This document shows, piece after piece, positions 7,235-15,599 of a stretch of 35,270 nt of DNA. Source of the DNA: Chlamydia trachomatis (lineage in GTDB: Bacteria; Chlamydiota; Chlamydiia; Chlamydiales; 2-12-FULL-49-11); contig CAMBZN010000014.1 in assembly GCA_945872565.1 (NCBI GenBank), positions 1 through 35,270 of the forward strand, read 5' to 3'. Made by a program: the position numbers and the translations under genes. The notes under the pieces were generated by a model that saw only the letters and a program-made list of their open reading frames with translations, was not told the DNA's origin and made no database searches. Numbering within the stretch: the first letter of the stretch is position 1; every line of letters begins with the position of its first letter.

Positions 7235-9718
7235 ATGAATAAAAAGTATAACCATGAGCAAATAGAAAAAAAATGGCAAGAGAGATGGGAGAAAGAAGAG
7301 ACTTTTAAAACTGAAATCGATGTAAGTAAACCTAAATATTATATACTAGACATGTTCCCTTATCCAAGTGGGGCGGGTTTACATGTAGGTCATGTGGTCG
7401 GATATACAGGCACTGATGTAATTGCTCGGTATAAAAGACAAAAGGGATTTAATGTTTTACATCCGATGGGTTGGGATAGTTTTGGACTTCCAGCAGAGCA
7501 GTATGCGATCAGAACAGGAACCCATCCACAGATCACTACAGAAAAGAACATAAAAACCTATAAGAAGCAATTGAAGTCTTTAGGGTTTAGTTATGATTGG
7601 TCAAGAGAAATTGCATCATCTGATCCAAAGTACTATAAGTGGACGCAATGGATTTTTACAGAGTTATACAAAAAGGGCCTTGCTTATCAAGATGAGGTGA
7701 CTGTGAATTTTTGTGAGGAATTAGGAACTGTACTTGCAAACGAAGAGGTGGAAAATGGTAGATCTGTTGAGGGAGGATTTGTCGTCGTACAAAAACCGCT
7801 AAAACAATGGATTTTAAGAATCACTCACTATGCAGAAAGATTGCTTGAGGATCTTGATGATTTAGATTGGCCTGATCACTTAAAAAAACTACAAAGGAAT
7901 TGGATAGGAAAAAGCATCGGTGCAGAAGTAGATTTTAAGTTCGAGATGTCTGATGAAAAAATCACTTGTTTTACCACACGTTCTGATACACTATTTGGGG
8001 TAACATTTGTTGTAGTATCTCCAGAGCATCCACAAGTGAAAAAGCTTATTCAGAAAAAGTATCGAGCAACATGTGTAGAATATCAAAAAAGGGCTGCCCT
8101 TAAAGATGATATGCAAAGAACAGAGCTTGCAAAAGAAAAAACTGGGGTATTTACCGGTAGTTATGTAGAAAATCCTATAACGAAAGCGAAAATTCCTGTT
8201 TGGATTGCTGATTATGTGCTTGTTTCGTATGGAACTGGAGCTGTGATGGGGGTGCCTTCTAATGATGTTAGAGATAGAGAATTTGCTGAAAGGTATGGTA
8301 TTGCAATAGTTGATGTAACGGACGAAAATGGAAATTATATCAACTCTACAAATAGCAGCCTCTCCCTTACAGGTTTGAGTTTAGTACAAGCAAAAGGTCT
8401 TATTGAAGACTATTTAATTGAAAATTCTCTTGGAAAGGGGAGTGTAAACTATAAATTAAGAGATTGGTTGTTCTCTCGTCAAAGATATTGGGGTGAGCCT
8501 TTTCCTGTGGTTCATGAAGAGGATGGAAAAAAGCGCCTTCTTCATTTGGATGAACTCCCTTTAACCCCTCCTGTGATGGAGGACTTTCTTCCGTCAAAAG
8601 ATGGAAATTCACCACTTGCTAAAATGCGGGGATGGGTAGAGGTGGTTGATCCAGAAACTGGAAAAAAAGGGTATAGAGAAACTAATACTATGCCACAGTG
8701 GGCCGGTTCTTGTTGGTACTACTTAAGATTTTGTGACCCTACAAATTCAGAGGAGGCGTGGGGAAAGGTGTCAGAAAAATATTGGATGCCTGTGGATTTG
8801 TATGTGGGTGGGGTTGAGCATGCAGTGTTGCATTTGTTATATGCAAGATTTTGGCATAAAGTTTTGTATGATTTAGGGTATGTTTCCACAAAAGAACCAT
8901 TTCAATGTTTAAGAAATCAGGGGCTTGTTACATCAAGATCTTTTAAAAAGGAGGGTGGGGGTTATGTTTCTGCCCAGGATGTAGAATTCATTGATGGCAA
9001 ATATGTGGAAAAATGTACTGGAGCTGATATTTTTTCCTCGATAGAAAAAATGTCAAAATCAAAATTAAACGGGGTTTCGCCGGATGAGATCATCGAAGAG
9101 TTTGGGGCGGATTCATTGCGATTATATGAGCTTTTCATGACACCTTTTGATAAGGAGAAGCTCTGGCAAAGTGATGCTGTATCTGGACAAAGACGCTTTT
9201 TGAATCGCGTCTTTGATATGGTGCTTTCAGATAAGTTATGTGATGAAACTGATGAGGGTGTGGAGAAATTAATTCACCGATTGGTTAAAGCGGTGGAGGA
9301 AGATTTAGAAAATTTAAGCTTTAATACTGCAATTGCAAAAATGATGGAGTTTGTTAACAAGTTTTCTTTGCTTAATAAGTATTCAAGAGAAGTTTTGAAA
9401 AAACTTTCTCAGCTTATTTATCCATTTGCTCCCCATTTTGGAGCAGAAATATTTTCGATGTTAGGGTTTAATGAGAATATTGTGTTTGAGCCATTTCCTG
9501 AATATGAAAAAAAGTATTTAGAGGATGATGAGATCACAATTGTTTTTCAGGTGATGGGAAAGCTTAGAAGTTCAAGCAATTTTAGCAAGGATGTTTCGAA
9601 GGAAAAAGTGCTAGAGCAAGCTAAAAAGGATCCAAAAGTTTTAAAATATTTACAAGGGGAGATTGTTAAGGAGATCTTTGTTCCAAATAAGCTTTTGAAT
9701 TTTGTTTTAAAGATGTAG
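7235..9718 (+). CDS. leuS: Leucyl-tRNA synthetase
   Basis: This class I aminoacyl-tRNA synthetase charges tRNA-Leu in the cytoplasm. At 827 residues it is of normal bacterial length. Visible motifs in order are the HIGH-type signature HVGH at residues 50-53 within PYPSGAGLHVGHVVGYTGTD, the CP1 editing domain with its Thr-rich CFTTRSDTLFGVTFVV segment near residue 245 and the GTGAVMGVPSNDVRD region, the WAGSCWYYLRF catalytic-core motif, and KMSKS at about 605-609. The anticodon-binding domain follows. All expected catalytic and editing elements are present. It is followed within a few bases by waaA, the same order as in Chlamydia, so the two are probably co-transcribed. Confidence 0.98.
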   Translation: MNKKYNHEQIEKKWQERWEKEETFKTEIDVSKPKYYILDMFPYPSGAGLHVGHVVGYTGTDVIARYKRQKGFNVLHPMGWDSFGLPAEQYAIRTGTHPQITTEKNIKTYKKQLKSLGFSYDWSREIASSDPKYYKWTQWIFTELYKKGLAYQDEVTVNFCEELGTVLANEEVENGRSVEGGFVVVQKPLKQWILRITHYAERLLEDLDDLDWPDHLKKLQRNWIGKSIGAEVDFKFEMSDEKITCFTTRSDTLFGVTFVVVSPEHPQVKKLIQKKYRATCVEYQKRAALKDDMQRTELAKEKTGVFTGSYVENPITKAKIPVWIADYVLVSYGTGAVMGVPSNDVRDREFAERYGIAIVDVTDENGNYINSTNSSLSLTGLSLVQAKGLIEDYLIENSLGKGSVNYKLRDWLFSRQRYWGEPFPVVHEEDGKKRLLHLDELPLTPPVMEDFLPSKDGNSPLAKMRGWVEVVDPETGKKGYRETNTMPQWAGSCWYYLRFCDPTNSEEAWGKVSEKYWMPVDLYVGGVEHAVLHLLYARFWHKVLYDLGYVSTKEPFQCLRNQGLVTSRSFKKEGGGYVSAQDVEFIDGKYVEKCTGADIFSSIEKMSKSKLNGVSPDEIIEEFGADSLRLYELFMTPFDKEKLWQSDAVSGQRRFLNRVFDMVLSDKLCDETDEGVEKLIHRLVKAVEEDLENLSFNTAIAKMMEFVNKFSLLNKYSREVLKKLSQLIYPFAPHFGAEIFSMLGFNENIVFEPFPEYEKKYLEDDEITIVFQVMGKLRSSSNFSKDVSKEKVLEQAKKDPKVLKYLQGEIVKEIFVPNKLLNFVLKM

Positions 9719-9729
9719 GTAGGTTGGAT

Positions 9730-10944
9730 TTGTTGTATCGCCCGTTTAGTTATATTTGGTTTTTGATGATAGCTCTTAAATATAGCTATGATCGATTGGT
9801 TTATCACAAGTTTCTGGGGATTTTGCCCTATAAGATTGGACTTAAGAGACAAAAGATCCTTCCTAAAGGGGGTAAAAAATGTCTTTGGATTCATGCACCA
9901 TCTCTTGGTGAGACAATGTCTACTAAGGCTTTGATGGAGCAGCTTGAAAATAATAAAGATAAGCATGTGATTTTTTCTACATTTACCTCTGTTGGGTATA
10001 ATTACGCCCAGCTGCTTCCTGGTGTTGATCAGGTGATTATTCTTCCGGTAGATTTGAAGGGTGTTATGCAAAAACTTGTGAAAGATATTAAACCTGATCT
10101 GTTTATTTTAATTGAAAGTGATTACTGGTATTATCTTCTAACAGAGGTAAAAAAACAGGGGTGTAAGATGCTTTTGGTTGGGGGGAGAATCTCTGATCGC
10201 TCTTATCAAAGATTTAAAAAGGTGCCGAATTTTGCGCAATCGTTATTTTCTACTTTTGACTATCTGTTGTTGCAAGATTCTTCGATGAGGGATAAGTTTG
10301 TCGCACTTGGAGTAGAGGTGGATCGGATTGAAGTGATTGGCAATTTGAAGGTGGATGTAAATGCAGGGGAGTGTTTAGAGCGTTATCTGCCAGAGGGTCG
10401 TAGGTACATTACTTTAGGATCTACGCATAAAAATGAGGAGGAGGCTCTTTTGAAAGCTTTATCCCCTTTAGAGAGTGATATTACTTTTATTCTAGCGCCG
10501 AGAAGGCCTGATCGGTTTTTAGAGGTTGAGAAACTATTAAGAGAGCTTGGGTTTTCTTGGAGATTTATTGATGATAAGGGTTCGGGGGATGAGAGAGTGA
10601 TTTTTGTTAATAAATTAGGGGTTTTAGAGAGGTGTTATGCACAAAGTGAAGTTGCAATTGTTTGTGGGAGTTTTTTTAATTCTACCGGCGGACATAATGT
10701 ATACGAACCGGTAAGGGTGGGAGTAAGAGTGTTGTATGGACCTTATACTTATAATCAAAAGTCACTTACTGAAATTGTAGAAAGATTTGGTGTAGGTGAG
10801 GCGGCTTTATTGGAAAATGTTTTAGAGAGCGTTCAAAAAAAGCTCAAAGAGGGGAGAATTTCCGAAGAGATGGTGGCGCTAATCAAGATGGAGTCAGAGG
10901 GAGCGACAGCAAAAGCAATTAATTTAATAAATCGCTTGTTATAA
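9730..10944 (+). CDS. waaA: 3-deoxy-D-manno-octulosonic acid (Kdo) transferase
   Basis: WaaA (GseA/KdtA) transfers Kdo residues from CMP-Kdo to lipid A at the inner membrane; chlamydial homologues are multifunctional and build the genus-specific LPS epitope. The 404-405 residue GT-B protein starts with a hydrophobic anchor (PFSYIWFLMIALKYSYD). HAPSLGETMST near residue 60 is the acceptor-side motif, and GSTHKNEEEALLKAL, LAPRRPDRF and the C-terminal FFNSTGGHNVYEPV carry the CMP-Kdo site. No ATG is near the start. TTG 9730 is preferred because TAGGTAGG ends 6 bases upstream; TTG 9724 and 9733 are alternatives. It begins just after the leuS stop. Mono- or multifunctionality cannot be judged from sequence. 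Confidence 0.93.
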   Translation: MLYRPFSYIWFLMIALKYSYDRLVYHKFLGILPYKIGLKRQKILPKGGKKCLWIHAPSLGETMSTKALMEQLENNKDKHVIFSTFTSVGYNYAQLLPGVDQVIILPVDLKGVMQKLVKDIKPDLFILIESDYWYYLLTEVKKQGCKMLLVGGRISDRSYQRFKKVPNFAQSLFSTFDYLLLQDSSMRDKFVALGVEVDRIEVIGNLKVDVNAGECLERYLPEGRRYITLGSTHKNEEEALLKALSPLESDITFILAPRRPDRFLEVEKLLRELGFSWRFIDDKGSGDERVIFVNKLGVLERCYAQSEVAIVCGSFFNSTGGHNVYEPVRVGVRVLYGPYTYNQKSLTEIVERFGVGEAALLENVLESVQKKLKEGRISEEMVALIKMESEGATAKAINLINRLL

Positions 10945-10979
10945 AACTTCTCTTCTGCTATAGTTGTTTACATATTTAT

Positions 10980-11052
10980 CGCGGGATAGAGCAGTTGGAA
11001 GCTCGTCGGGCTCATAACCCGAAGGTCGCCGGTTCGAGTCCGTCTCCCGCTA
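10980..11052 (+). tRNA. tRNA-fMet (initiator, anticodon CAT)
   Basis: The sequence folds as a cloverleaf with anticodon loop CTCATAA. The anticodon stem TCGGG/CCCGA carries the three consecutive G:C pairs diagnostic of initiator tRNA, and position 1 (C) is unpaired with position 72, the other initiator hallmark. Here position 72 is T, not the usual A. The T stem GCCGG/CCGTC has one C-T mismatch. No CCA is encoded. It lies 35 bases after waaA and is followed by an intrinsic terminator. Confidence 0.92.
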
Positions 11053-11058
11053 ATGTAT

Positions 11059-11089
11059 AGGGGCTAGTGTTGTTCTAGCTCCTTTTTTT
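11059..11089 (+). terminator. Intrinsic terminator after tRNA-fMet
   Basis: AGGGGCTAG (11059-11067) and CTAGCTCCT (11075-11083) form a 9-pair stem with one G-T pair and a 7-base loop. A run of seven T follows (11083-11089). This is a textbook rho-independent terminator and would end the leuS-waaA-tRNA transcript or the tRNA-fMet transcript before the second tRNA. Confidence 0.85.
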
Positions 11090-11117
11090 AATAGTGACCG
11101 ATGTTGTTACTTTAAAT

Positions 11118-11190
11118 GGCGGCTTAGCTCAGTTGGTAGAGCAACGGAATCATAATCCGCAGGTCACTGGTTCAAGTCCGGTAGCCGCTA
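11118..11190 (+). tRNA. tRNA-Met (CAT), probably elongator; tRNA-Ile2 possible
   Basis: The acceptor stem GGCGGCT/AGCCGCT closes with a G-T pair at the end. The D arm (GCTCAGTTGGTAGAGC), the anticodon loop ATCATAA and the T arm ACTGG/CCGGT all fold normally. Position 1 is paired, and the anticodon stem lacks the three G:C pairs of an initiator. A CAT anticodon can also belong to tRNA-Ile2 after lysidine modification. The overall sequence looks more like elongator Met, but sequence alone does not fully exclude Ile2. The A27/C43 position is mismatched. Confidence 0.88.
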
Positions 11191-11312
11191 TTTTTTTAAC
11201 AAGTTAAAACAAAGAATATACATTAAAACCCTAGAAACATTCCATAAAAAATAAGAAAAAGGGTGTGGTAGAATTTTCCAACAGATTGCTTTTTGGTGTA
11301 GAGTTTCATCAA

Positions 11313-11638
11313 TTATATTCCCCCATCAACCCCCATTATTTACCCTGTGATAAAGAAGGATTTATCTGAAAGGAGATGTTCTGCTAGATAAGCCATATCT
11401 TGAGGGGTCCCCAAACGCCCTAAGGGGGTGCTTTTTAATAGAAACCTCTCGCTTTTTTGGATCTGAGGTAAGAAATATTGAAAAGAGGATTTTGATTGGC
11501 GATATCAACTCCACTTTGCCGAGAAAAGGAAATCACCAAATCTCCACAATTTTCAAGAAGACCTTTTAGTACTTTTCCAATCACGGAAGTGGATCCCACA
11601 ATAAGAACTTTTTTCCTCTTTACCCCTTTTTTATCCAA
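11313..11638 (-). pseudogene. Short-chain dehydrogenase/reductase remnant (internal deletion, frameshift, stop)
   Basis: Read on the minus strand, the 5' part (11638 to about 11470) encodes a start followed by KKVLIVGSTSVIGKVLKGLL, a Rossmann nucleotide-binding opening like the SDR TGxxxGIG motif. The 3' part, in another frame, reads STPLGRLGTPQDMAYLAEHL, then LSDKSFFITG, an in-frame TAA (11342-11340), then IMGVDGGI and the final stop. That is the classic SDR C terminus with one Gln/Lys-type codon turned into a stop. The central part with the catalytic Ser-Tyr-Lys region is missing, and the halves are out of frame. The gene therefore suffered a deletion, a frameshift and a nonsense change. 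Its 5' end overlaps the 3' end of the photolyase-related gene on the same strand, so the two were probably once an operon. Confidence 0.8.
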
Positions 11639-13092
11639 CGTTCTGCAACTAAAATTTTTTCATTTATTGTCTTTTGATTTTTTTTAAAATTTCCAAATAG
11701 CATATTCAATCTTGGGTTGTCCTTTAATAAATCAAAATGTTTCTTCATGAATCTCCAAAAAAGACCATCCCAAACATCAACCCATTCCCCTTTTTTATAA
11801 TCACTCATTTTTAGGATATAATTTGAACCCGACATATAGGGTTTAGTTGTGATTACCCCTAAATTTGCATACTGACTCATATCATACACATTTGGAACCA
11901 TCACCCAGTCAAAAGCATCGACAAAGTAGGCCATAAACCATTTATAGACCTCATTAGGATCTGTATCACAAAGGAGTAAGAAATTTCCAAGGATCATCAA
12001 GCGTTCTATGTGGTGACAGTATCCACTTTCTAATACCTTAGAAATGGTTGCATCAATTGGTTCAATCCCTGTAGTTGCGTCCCAAAATCCCTCTGGAATC
12101 TTACGATGATTAGAAAGTTTATTAGCGACCCTATCCTTTTTTCCTGAAATAAGGTACATCCCTCTTATAAATTCTCTCCACCCGATGATTTGTCTTACAA
12201 ATCCCTCAAGACTATTAAGGGGAACTTTATTTTCTTCACCCCATCGTAAAGCTCTATCCAAGACCTCTTGAGGGGTTAAAAGGCCTATATTTAAAAGAGG
12301 GGATAGGACACTGTGAAAAAGAAAGGTTTCTCCCTTAACAATAGCATCTTCAAAATCACCAAATAAGGAGAATTGTTCAGACAAAAAACCATCTAAAGCA
12401 GCCCTTGCTTGCTTAAAATTTGTTGCATAATAAAAAGTGTTTACAAAGCCAATACTATCGGGAAAGTACTTTTCCACCCACACTTTTGCCTCTTTTACAA
12501 AAGAATTTTCCTTTAAAGCAGGACGTTTTATTATAGGCTGATTTTTCGGCATCTTTTTTCTATTGTCACTATCAAAGCTGAATTGTCCACCGACAGGGTT
12601 ATTGCCATCCATGAGTACATTCATTTCCTTTCTTTGCTGGGTATAAAATGCAGAAAAAAAATACCCTTTACTGTTCTTCTCCTGGAATTTTTTATCGACA
12701 TCCATTTTACTTAAAAAAAATCCAGGAGAAGAATAAAACTTGAAGGAAAAGCCATGTTTTTTTTGACTAAAGTTTATATCTTCTTCTAAGAAGTGATCAT
12801 TGATTTCTGCTATGTGAATTTTTTTAACACCTTTTTTATCAAGAATTTCAAATAGTTTTTTTCTCTTATCTAATTCAGAGCTCTCGATATAAAAGACTTC
12901 ATACCCCTTTGCTAAAAGATACTCTTTGTACTGCTGAAGGGAAGCTCTTAATAGGACAAGTCTTTGCTTATGGAATTTTTGAACTCTAAAATATAAAAAA
13001 TCTTCCACAAGATAAATTTCTCTGCCTTTAGCAAAGGCAGGATGGTGCTTAAATATTTGATCAGGAAAGACAAGGGCTATCTCATTTTTCAA
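11620..13092 (-). CDS. Photolyase/cryptochrome-related flavoprotein (deoxyribodipyrimidine photolyase-related family)
   Basis: This 490-residue protein matches the DPRP branch of the cryptochrome/photolyase superfamily, which includes bacterial (6-4) photolyases of the PhrB type. It would bind FAD and repair UV photoproducts or sense light. Visible features are the N-terminal alpha/beta domain (EIALVFPDQIFKHHPAF; RLVLLRASLQQYKEYLLAKG), the FAD-domain stretch FVRQIIGWREFIRGMYL (about residue 310), GYCHHIERLMILGNF, and FVDAFDWVMVPNVYDMSQYA. The C terminus carries MSGSNYILKMSDYKKGEW, where PhrB-type proteins have clustered cysteines for a 4Fe-4S cluster; no such cysteine cluster is seen here. 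The start is the ATG at 13092. It is odd in an intracellular bacterium and next to the degraded dehydrogenase. Whether it still repairs DNA is unknown. Confidence 0.88.
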   Translation of the reverse strand: MKNEIALVFPDQIFKHHPAFAKGREIYLVEDFLYFRVQKFHKQRLVLLRASLQQYKEYLLAKGYEVFYIESSELDKRKKLFEILDKKGVKKIHIAEINDHFLEEDINFSQKKHGFSFKFYSSPGFFLSKMDVDKKFQEKNSKGYFFSAFYTQQRKEMNVLMDGNNPVGGQFSFDSDNRKKMPKNQPIIKRPALKENSFVKEAKVWVEKYFPDSIGFVNTFYYATNFKQARAALDGFLSEQFSLFGDFEDAIVKGETFLFHSVLSPLLNIGLLTPQEVLDRALRWGEENKVPLNSLEGFVRQIIGWREFIRGMYLISGKKDRVANKLSNHRKIPEGFWDATTGIEPIDATISKVLESGYCHHIERLMILGNFLLLCDTDPNEVYKWFMAYFVDAFDWVMVPNVYDMSQYANLGVITTKPYMSGSNYILKMSDYKKGEWVDVWDGLFWRFMKKHFDLLKDNPRLNMLFGNFKKNQKTINEKILVAERWIKKG

Positions 13093-13171
13093 ACTATTGT
13101 CCTTGCTATTTTATCCTTTAGAAATGATAAATATAGCAATACCTTAAATTTATGTATACTTGGAGTTATCA

Positions 13172-14015
13172 ATGAAATTTTTTAAAATATACATTATTTC
13201 TCAAGTTTTTTTTATCATTCGCCAATTGTAATTTAAAGTGCACGGTTCCAATTAAAAAAAAGAATAGTTAGCCTTGAGGTTAAAGGAGATACTGGTAAAA
13301 GTAGCTACAATTATCAAAAAAGCTCAAGAAATTGCAACAAAAAGAAAAAATACTAAACCAAACAAAAAAAATGACAAGCACTCTTATCTTTACGATTCAC
13401 GAAAAACTAAAAAATCAATGAAGTCCTGTTCAAAAATAGCTAATAAGGTTGGGGGGTGCTGGTAAGAGGGGAAAACCTCCCACATCACAATCTACAAAGC
13501 ATTCTGGGGTAAGCTTAATTGCTGCTATTTTTATAACAAATTAAGAAATAGTGTTTTACGTAAAAATCAACTTAATGGAAGCCAGCTAAGATAATGGGCC
13601 TCTTTCAAAAAAAACCATTTTATCGTCTTTTATAAATGCATTAAACAAGAACAAAGATTCTACAGTCGGGCTTTTTTTAGATTGTATTAAATATAATTTC
13701 AACCCAAATTGTAAAGGCCTTTATAAAAAAAAGAGCCGCGCATGTAATTGCTGAAAAGGGAGATAGCAAAGTCTTTAGAACGCTCAAGGATTTTTTAGAT
13801 TGGAAAAGTCCTGATGATTTCGGAAGCACCCCCCCCTTCACTTTTCTGCTAAATCAGATAGTATTGAGGTAATTCAATATCTTATAAACTGCAATGTTGA
13901 TTTAGAAGTGAGAAATAAAGCGGGGATAACAGCCTCTCAAATAGCTGAAGCTGAAGGTAGAAAAAATGCAGTAAGCTTGCTATTAAAAAATGGAGCTACA
14001 GAGATTTTTGATTGA
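13172..14015 (+). pseudogene. Degraded lipoprotein-like ankyrin-repeat gene with homopolymer frameshifts
   Basis: ATG 13172 has GGAG 6 bases upstream and begins MKFFKIYIISQVF. Dropping one T from the eight-T run (13206-13213) continues it as LSFANCNLKC, a lipoprotein-type signal end. Further coding-like pieces follow in changing frames, with breaks at an eight-A run (13254-13261), a six-G run (13451-13456), an eight-A run (13725-13732) and an eight-C run (13829-13836), plus an in-frame TAA before DNGPLSKKTILSSFINALNK. The 3' part is clear ankyrin sequence: AAHVIAEKGDSKVFRTLKDF, GSTP[frameshift]LHFSAKSDSIEVIQYLI, then NKAGITASQIAEAEGRKNAV and a final stop at 14013-14015. Ankyrin proteins are typical effector or surface proteins of amoeba-associated bacteria. 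It is called a pseudogene as read; phase variation or sequencing error in the runs is the alternative. Confidence 0.65.
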
Positions 14016-14233
14016 AAATTCAATCAGAAACCTTTATCACTTAGTTACTTCTTCCTTAAAAGCTCGTAGGAAAGCCTATTTTGCTTAATGGGTTAAACAC
14101 ACCCTAGATTGATCACGAATATATTTCGCAATCCATTAATAACCAGTTGTACATCTATTTATTTTTTAATTAAAAAAAAACATTTACTTTTAACTTTACT
14201 CAAATAGGGTGTTGTTAAATAGGGGTAATTATT

Positions 14234-15577
14234 ATGCCAAAAAGAATAGATCAAGGAAACAGTTTCAACCAGCAGCAGATCAATGTAAAACAGGACAAGA
14301 AAAATACCATCGATAAAAAAATATCTGCACTTGAAGGAAGGATTCAGAATTTAAATTCCCGTATAGAAAATGGAAATACGATTATAAAGATCAAAGCTTT
14401 TGTAGCTCTTGCTTTTATTAAAAAGGATCTTGACCACCTAAAAAAAACTTCCATTTCCTTAGGTAATGATATTAAAAAATTAACCTCACAACTGTTACCC
14501 TCAACTTTGCCAATTCAAGAATTGGGTAAATCTTCTATAATGGAACAATTGAATCAATTAGCATTGCCTACTGATATAGATGATGGATTAGAATCTGATT
14601 CTGAAGGTGAGGCTTTAGATGAGCCCCTTTCTACAAAACCTGCAACAAATAGTTCCGAGAATGTAAAGACTTCTAAGGAAGATGAGCTTAAAATAAAAAA
14701 GGACAAGGTGTTTTCAGAAACTATGCTTTATCAGAGGGGAGGCACCTATACTTCAATGCAAAATTTCCTCCCAGCCAAAGAACCTAAAGAAAGTGTTTCT
14801 CCTGATCCAGTACTTAAACGAAAATGGGTCGATGCCCACACAGCGGAGTTTCAGCCTATAGCGGAAATATTGATTGAAAAGATCAATCACGTAACCCATG
14901 AAGAATTTAAAAGTCAATTAAAAGAGTCTATTGAGGACTTTAACAACTATCTAAGAGGACAAAGCGATCCATCGTATATAATAGTCATTCCAGGCGATTT
15001 TGAAAAAAGTGCACTTTGGGTAACATCTCTTGCAAAAGAATTTTTAGAGTTTCCTCCTGAAAGAATTATCATGATGGATGATTATGATTTTGAAGAAATT
15101 TTAGAAGATTCATCAAGTGAAAATATTGTTATCTTTGATGATGCAGCCTACTCAGGTAGACAGATGTCAGAGGAATATGTTCCAAAATTTGACGGAGTAG
15201 ATAAGATGTTTCACCCTATTATTCCGTTTATGACAAAATCAGCAGAAAAGAAGCTTGAGGTGGAGCTTAATAAATTAAATATTGAGCATATGATTCATAA
15301 ACATGCAACTATGGATAGTTTTTCTGAGTTTTTATCAGAGGAGCAAAAAAAACTGTTAAGAGAAAAGGGTAATAACGAATTCACCGTCCAACAGATAGAT
15401 AAAAAAACCAACCCATCAGGCATTGATAATTTAACAACCACCTATTTCGATCATAAAAAGGCGGACGACTGGTCGATGGTTACTGCACTCGATGATGGTT
15501 CATTATTAAGTTATTCACCTGAAAAAATTCAATTTATACCTGAGGTAACCTCGCCCTACAAACGAAAGAAAAATTGA
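14234..15577 (+). CDS. Phosphoribosyltransferase-like protein, tandem copy 1
   Basis: This 447-residue protein starts at ATG 14234 behind AGGGG. The N-terminal 100 residues are a charged helical region with a short hydrophobic patch (IIKIKAFVALAFIKKDLDHL), followed by a low-complexity acidic linker. The C-terminal 270 residues look like a phosphoribosyltransferase (PRTase) type I fold: a first strand YIIVIPGDFEKSALWVTSLA, then NIVIFDDAAYSGRQMSEEY, which has the pattern of the PRPP-binding loop (four hydrophobics, DD, small residues, [ST]G). TTTYFDHKKADDWSMV near the end resembles the closing part of such domains. Nucleotide salvage or modification by ribosyl transfer is possible, but the acceptor is unknown. 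The neighbour downstream is a clear paralogue, 22 bases away. The fused helical N terminus is unlike metabolic PRTases and may suggest a host-directed role. The fold call is by motif only. Confidence 0.8.
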   Translation: MPKRIDQGNSFNQQQINVKQDKKNTIDKKISALEGRIQNLNSRIENGNTIIKIKAFVALAFIKKDLDHLKKTSISLGNDIKKLTSQLLPSTLPIQELGKSSIMEQLNQLALPTDIDDGLESDSEGEALDEPLSTKPATNSSENVKTSKEDELKIKKDKVFSETMLYQRGGTYTSMQNFLPAKEPKESVSPDPVLKRKWVDAHTAEFQPIAEILIEKINHVTHEEFKSQLKESIEDFNNYLRGQSDPSYIIVIPGDFEKSALWVTSLAKEFLEFPPERIIMMDDYDFEEILEDSSSENIVIFDDAAYSGRQMSEEYVPKFDGVDKMFHPIIPFMTKSAEKKLEVELNKLNIEHMIHKHATMDSFSEFLSEEQKKLLREKGNNEFTVQQIDKKTNPSGIDNLTTTYFDHKKADDWSMVTALDDGSLLSYSPEKIQFIPEVTSPYKRKKN

Positions 15578-15599
15578 ATCTTAAGAAGGGGTAATAATT

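Noticed and set aside
13265..13305. Walker A-like sequence VKGDTGKSS in an alternative frame
   Set aside because: The first glycine is not at the right distance, no Walker B or NTPase fold follows, and the frame ends soon after.
13274..13465. Short Lys-rich open frame as a separate gene
   Set aside because: It starts at TTG without a ribosome site and lies inside the degraded ankyrin/lipoprotein gene, of which it is one frame fragment.
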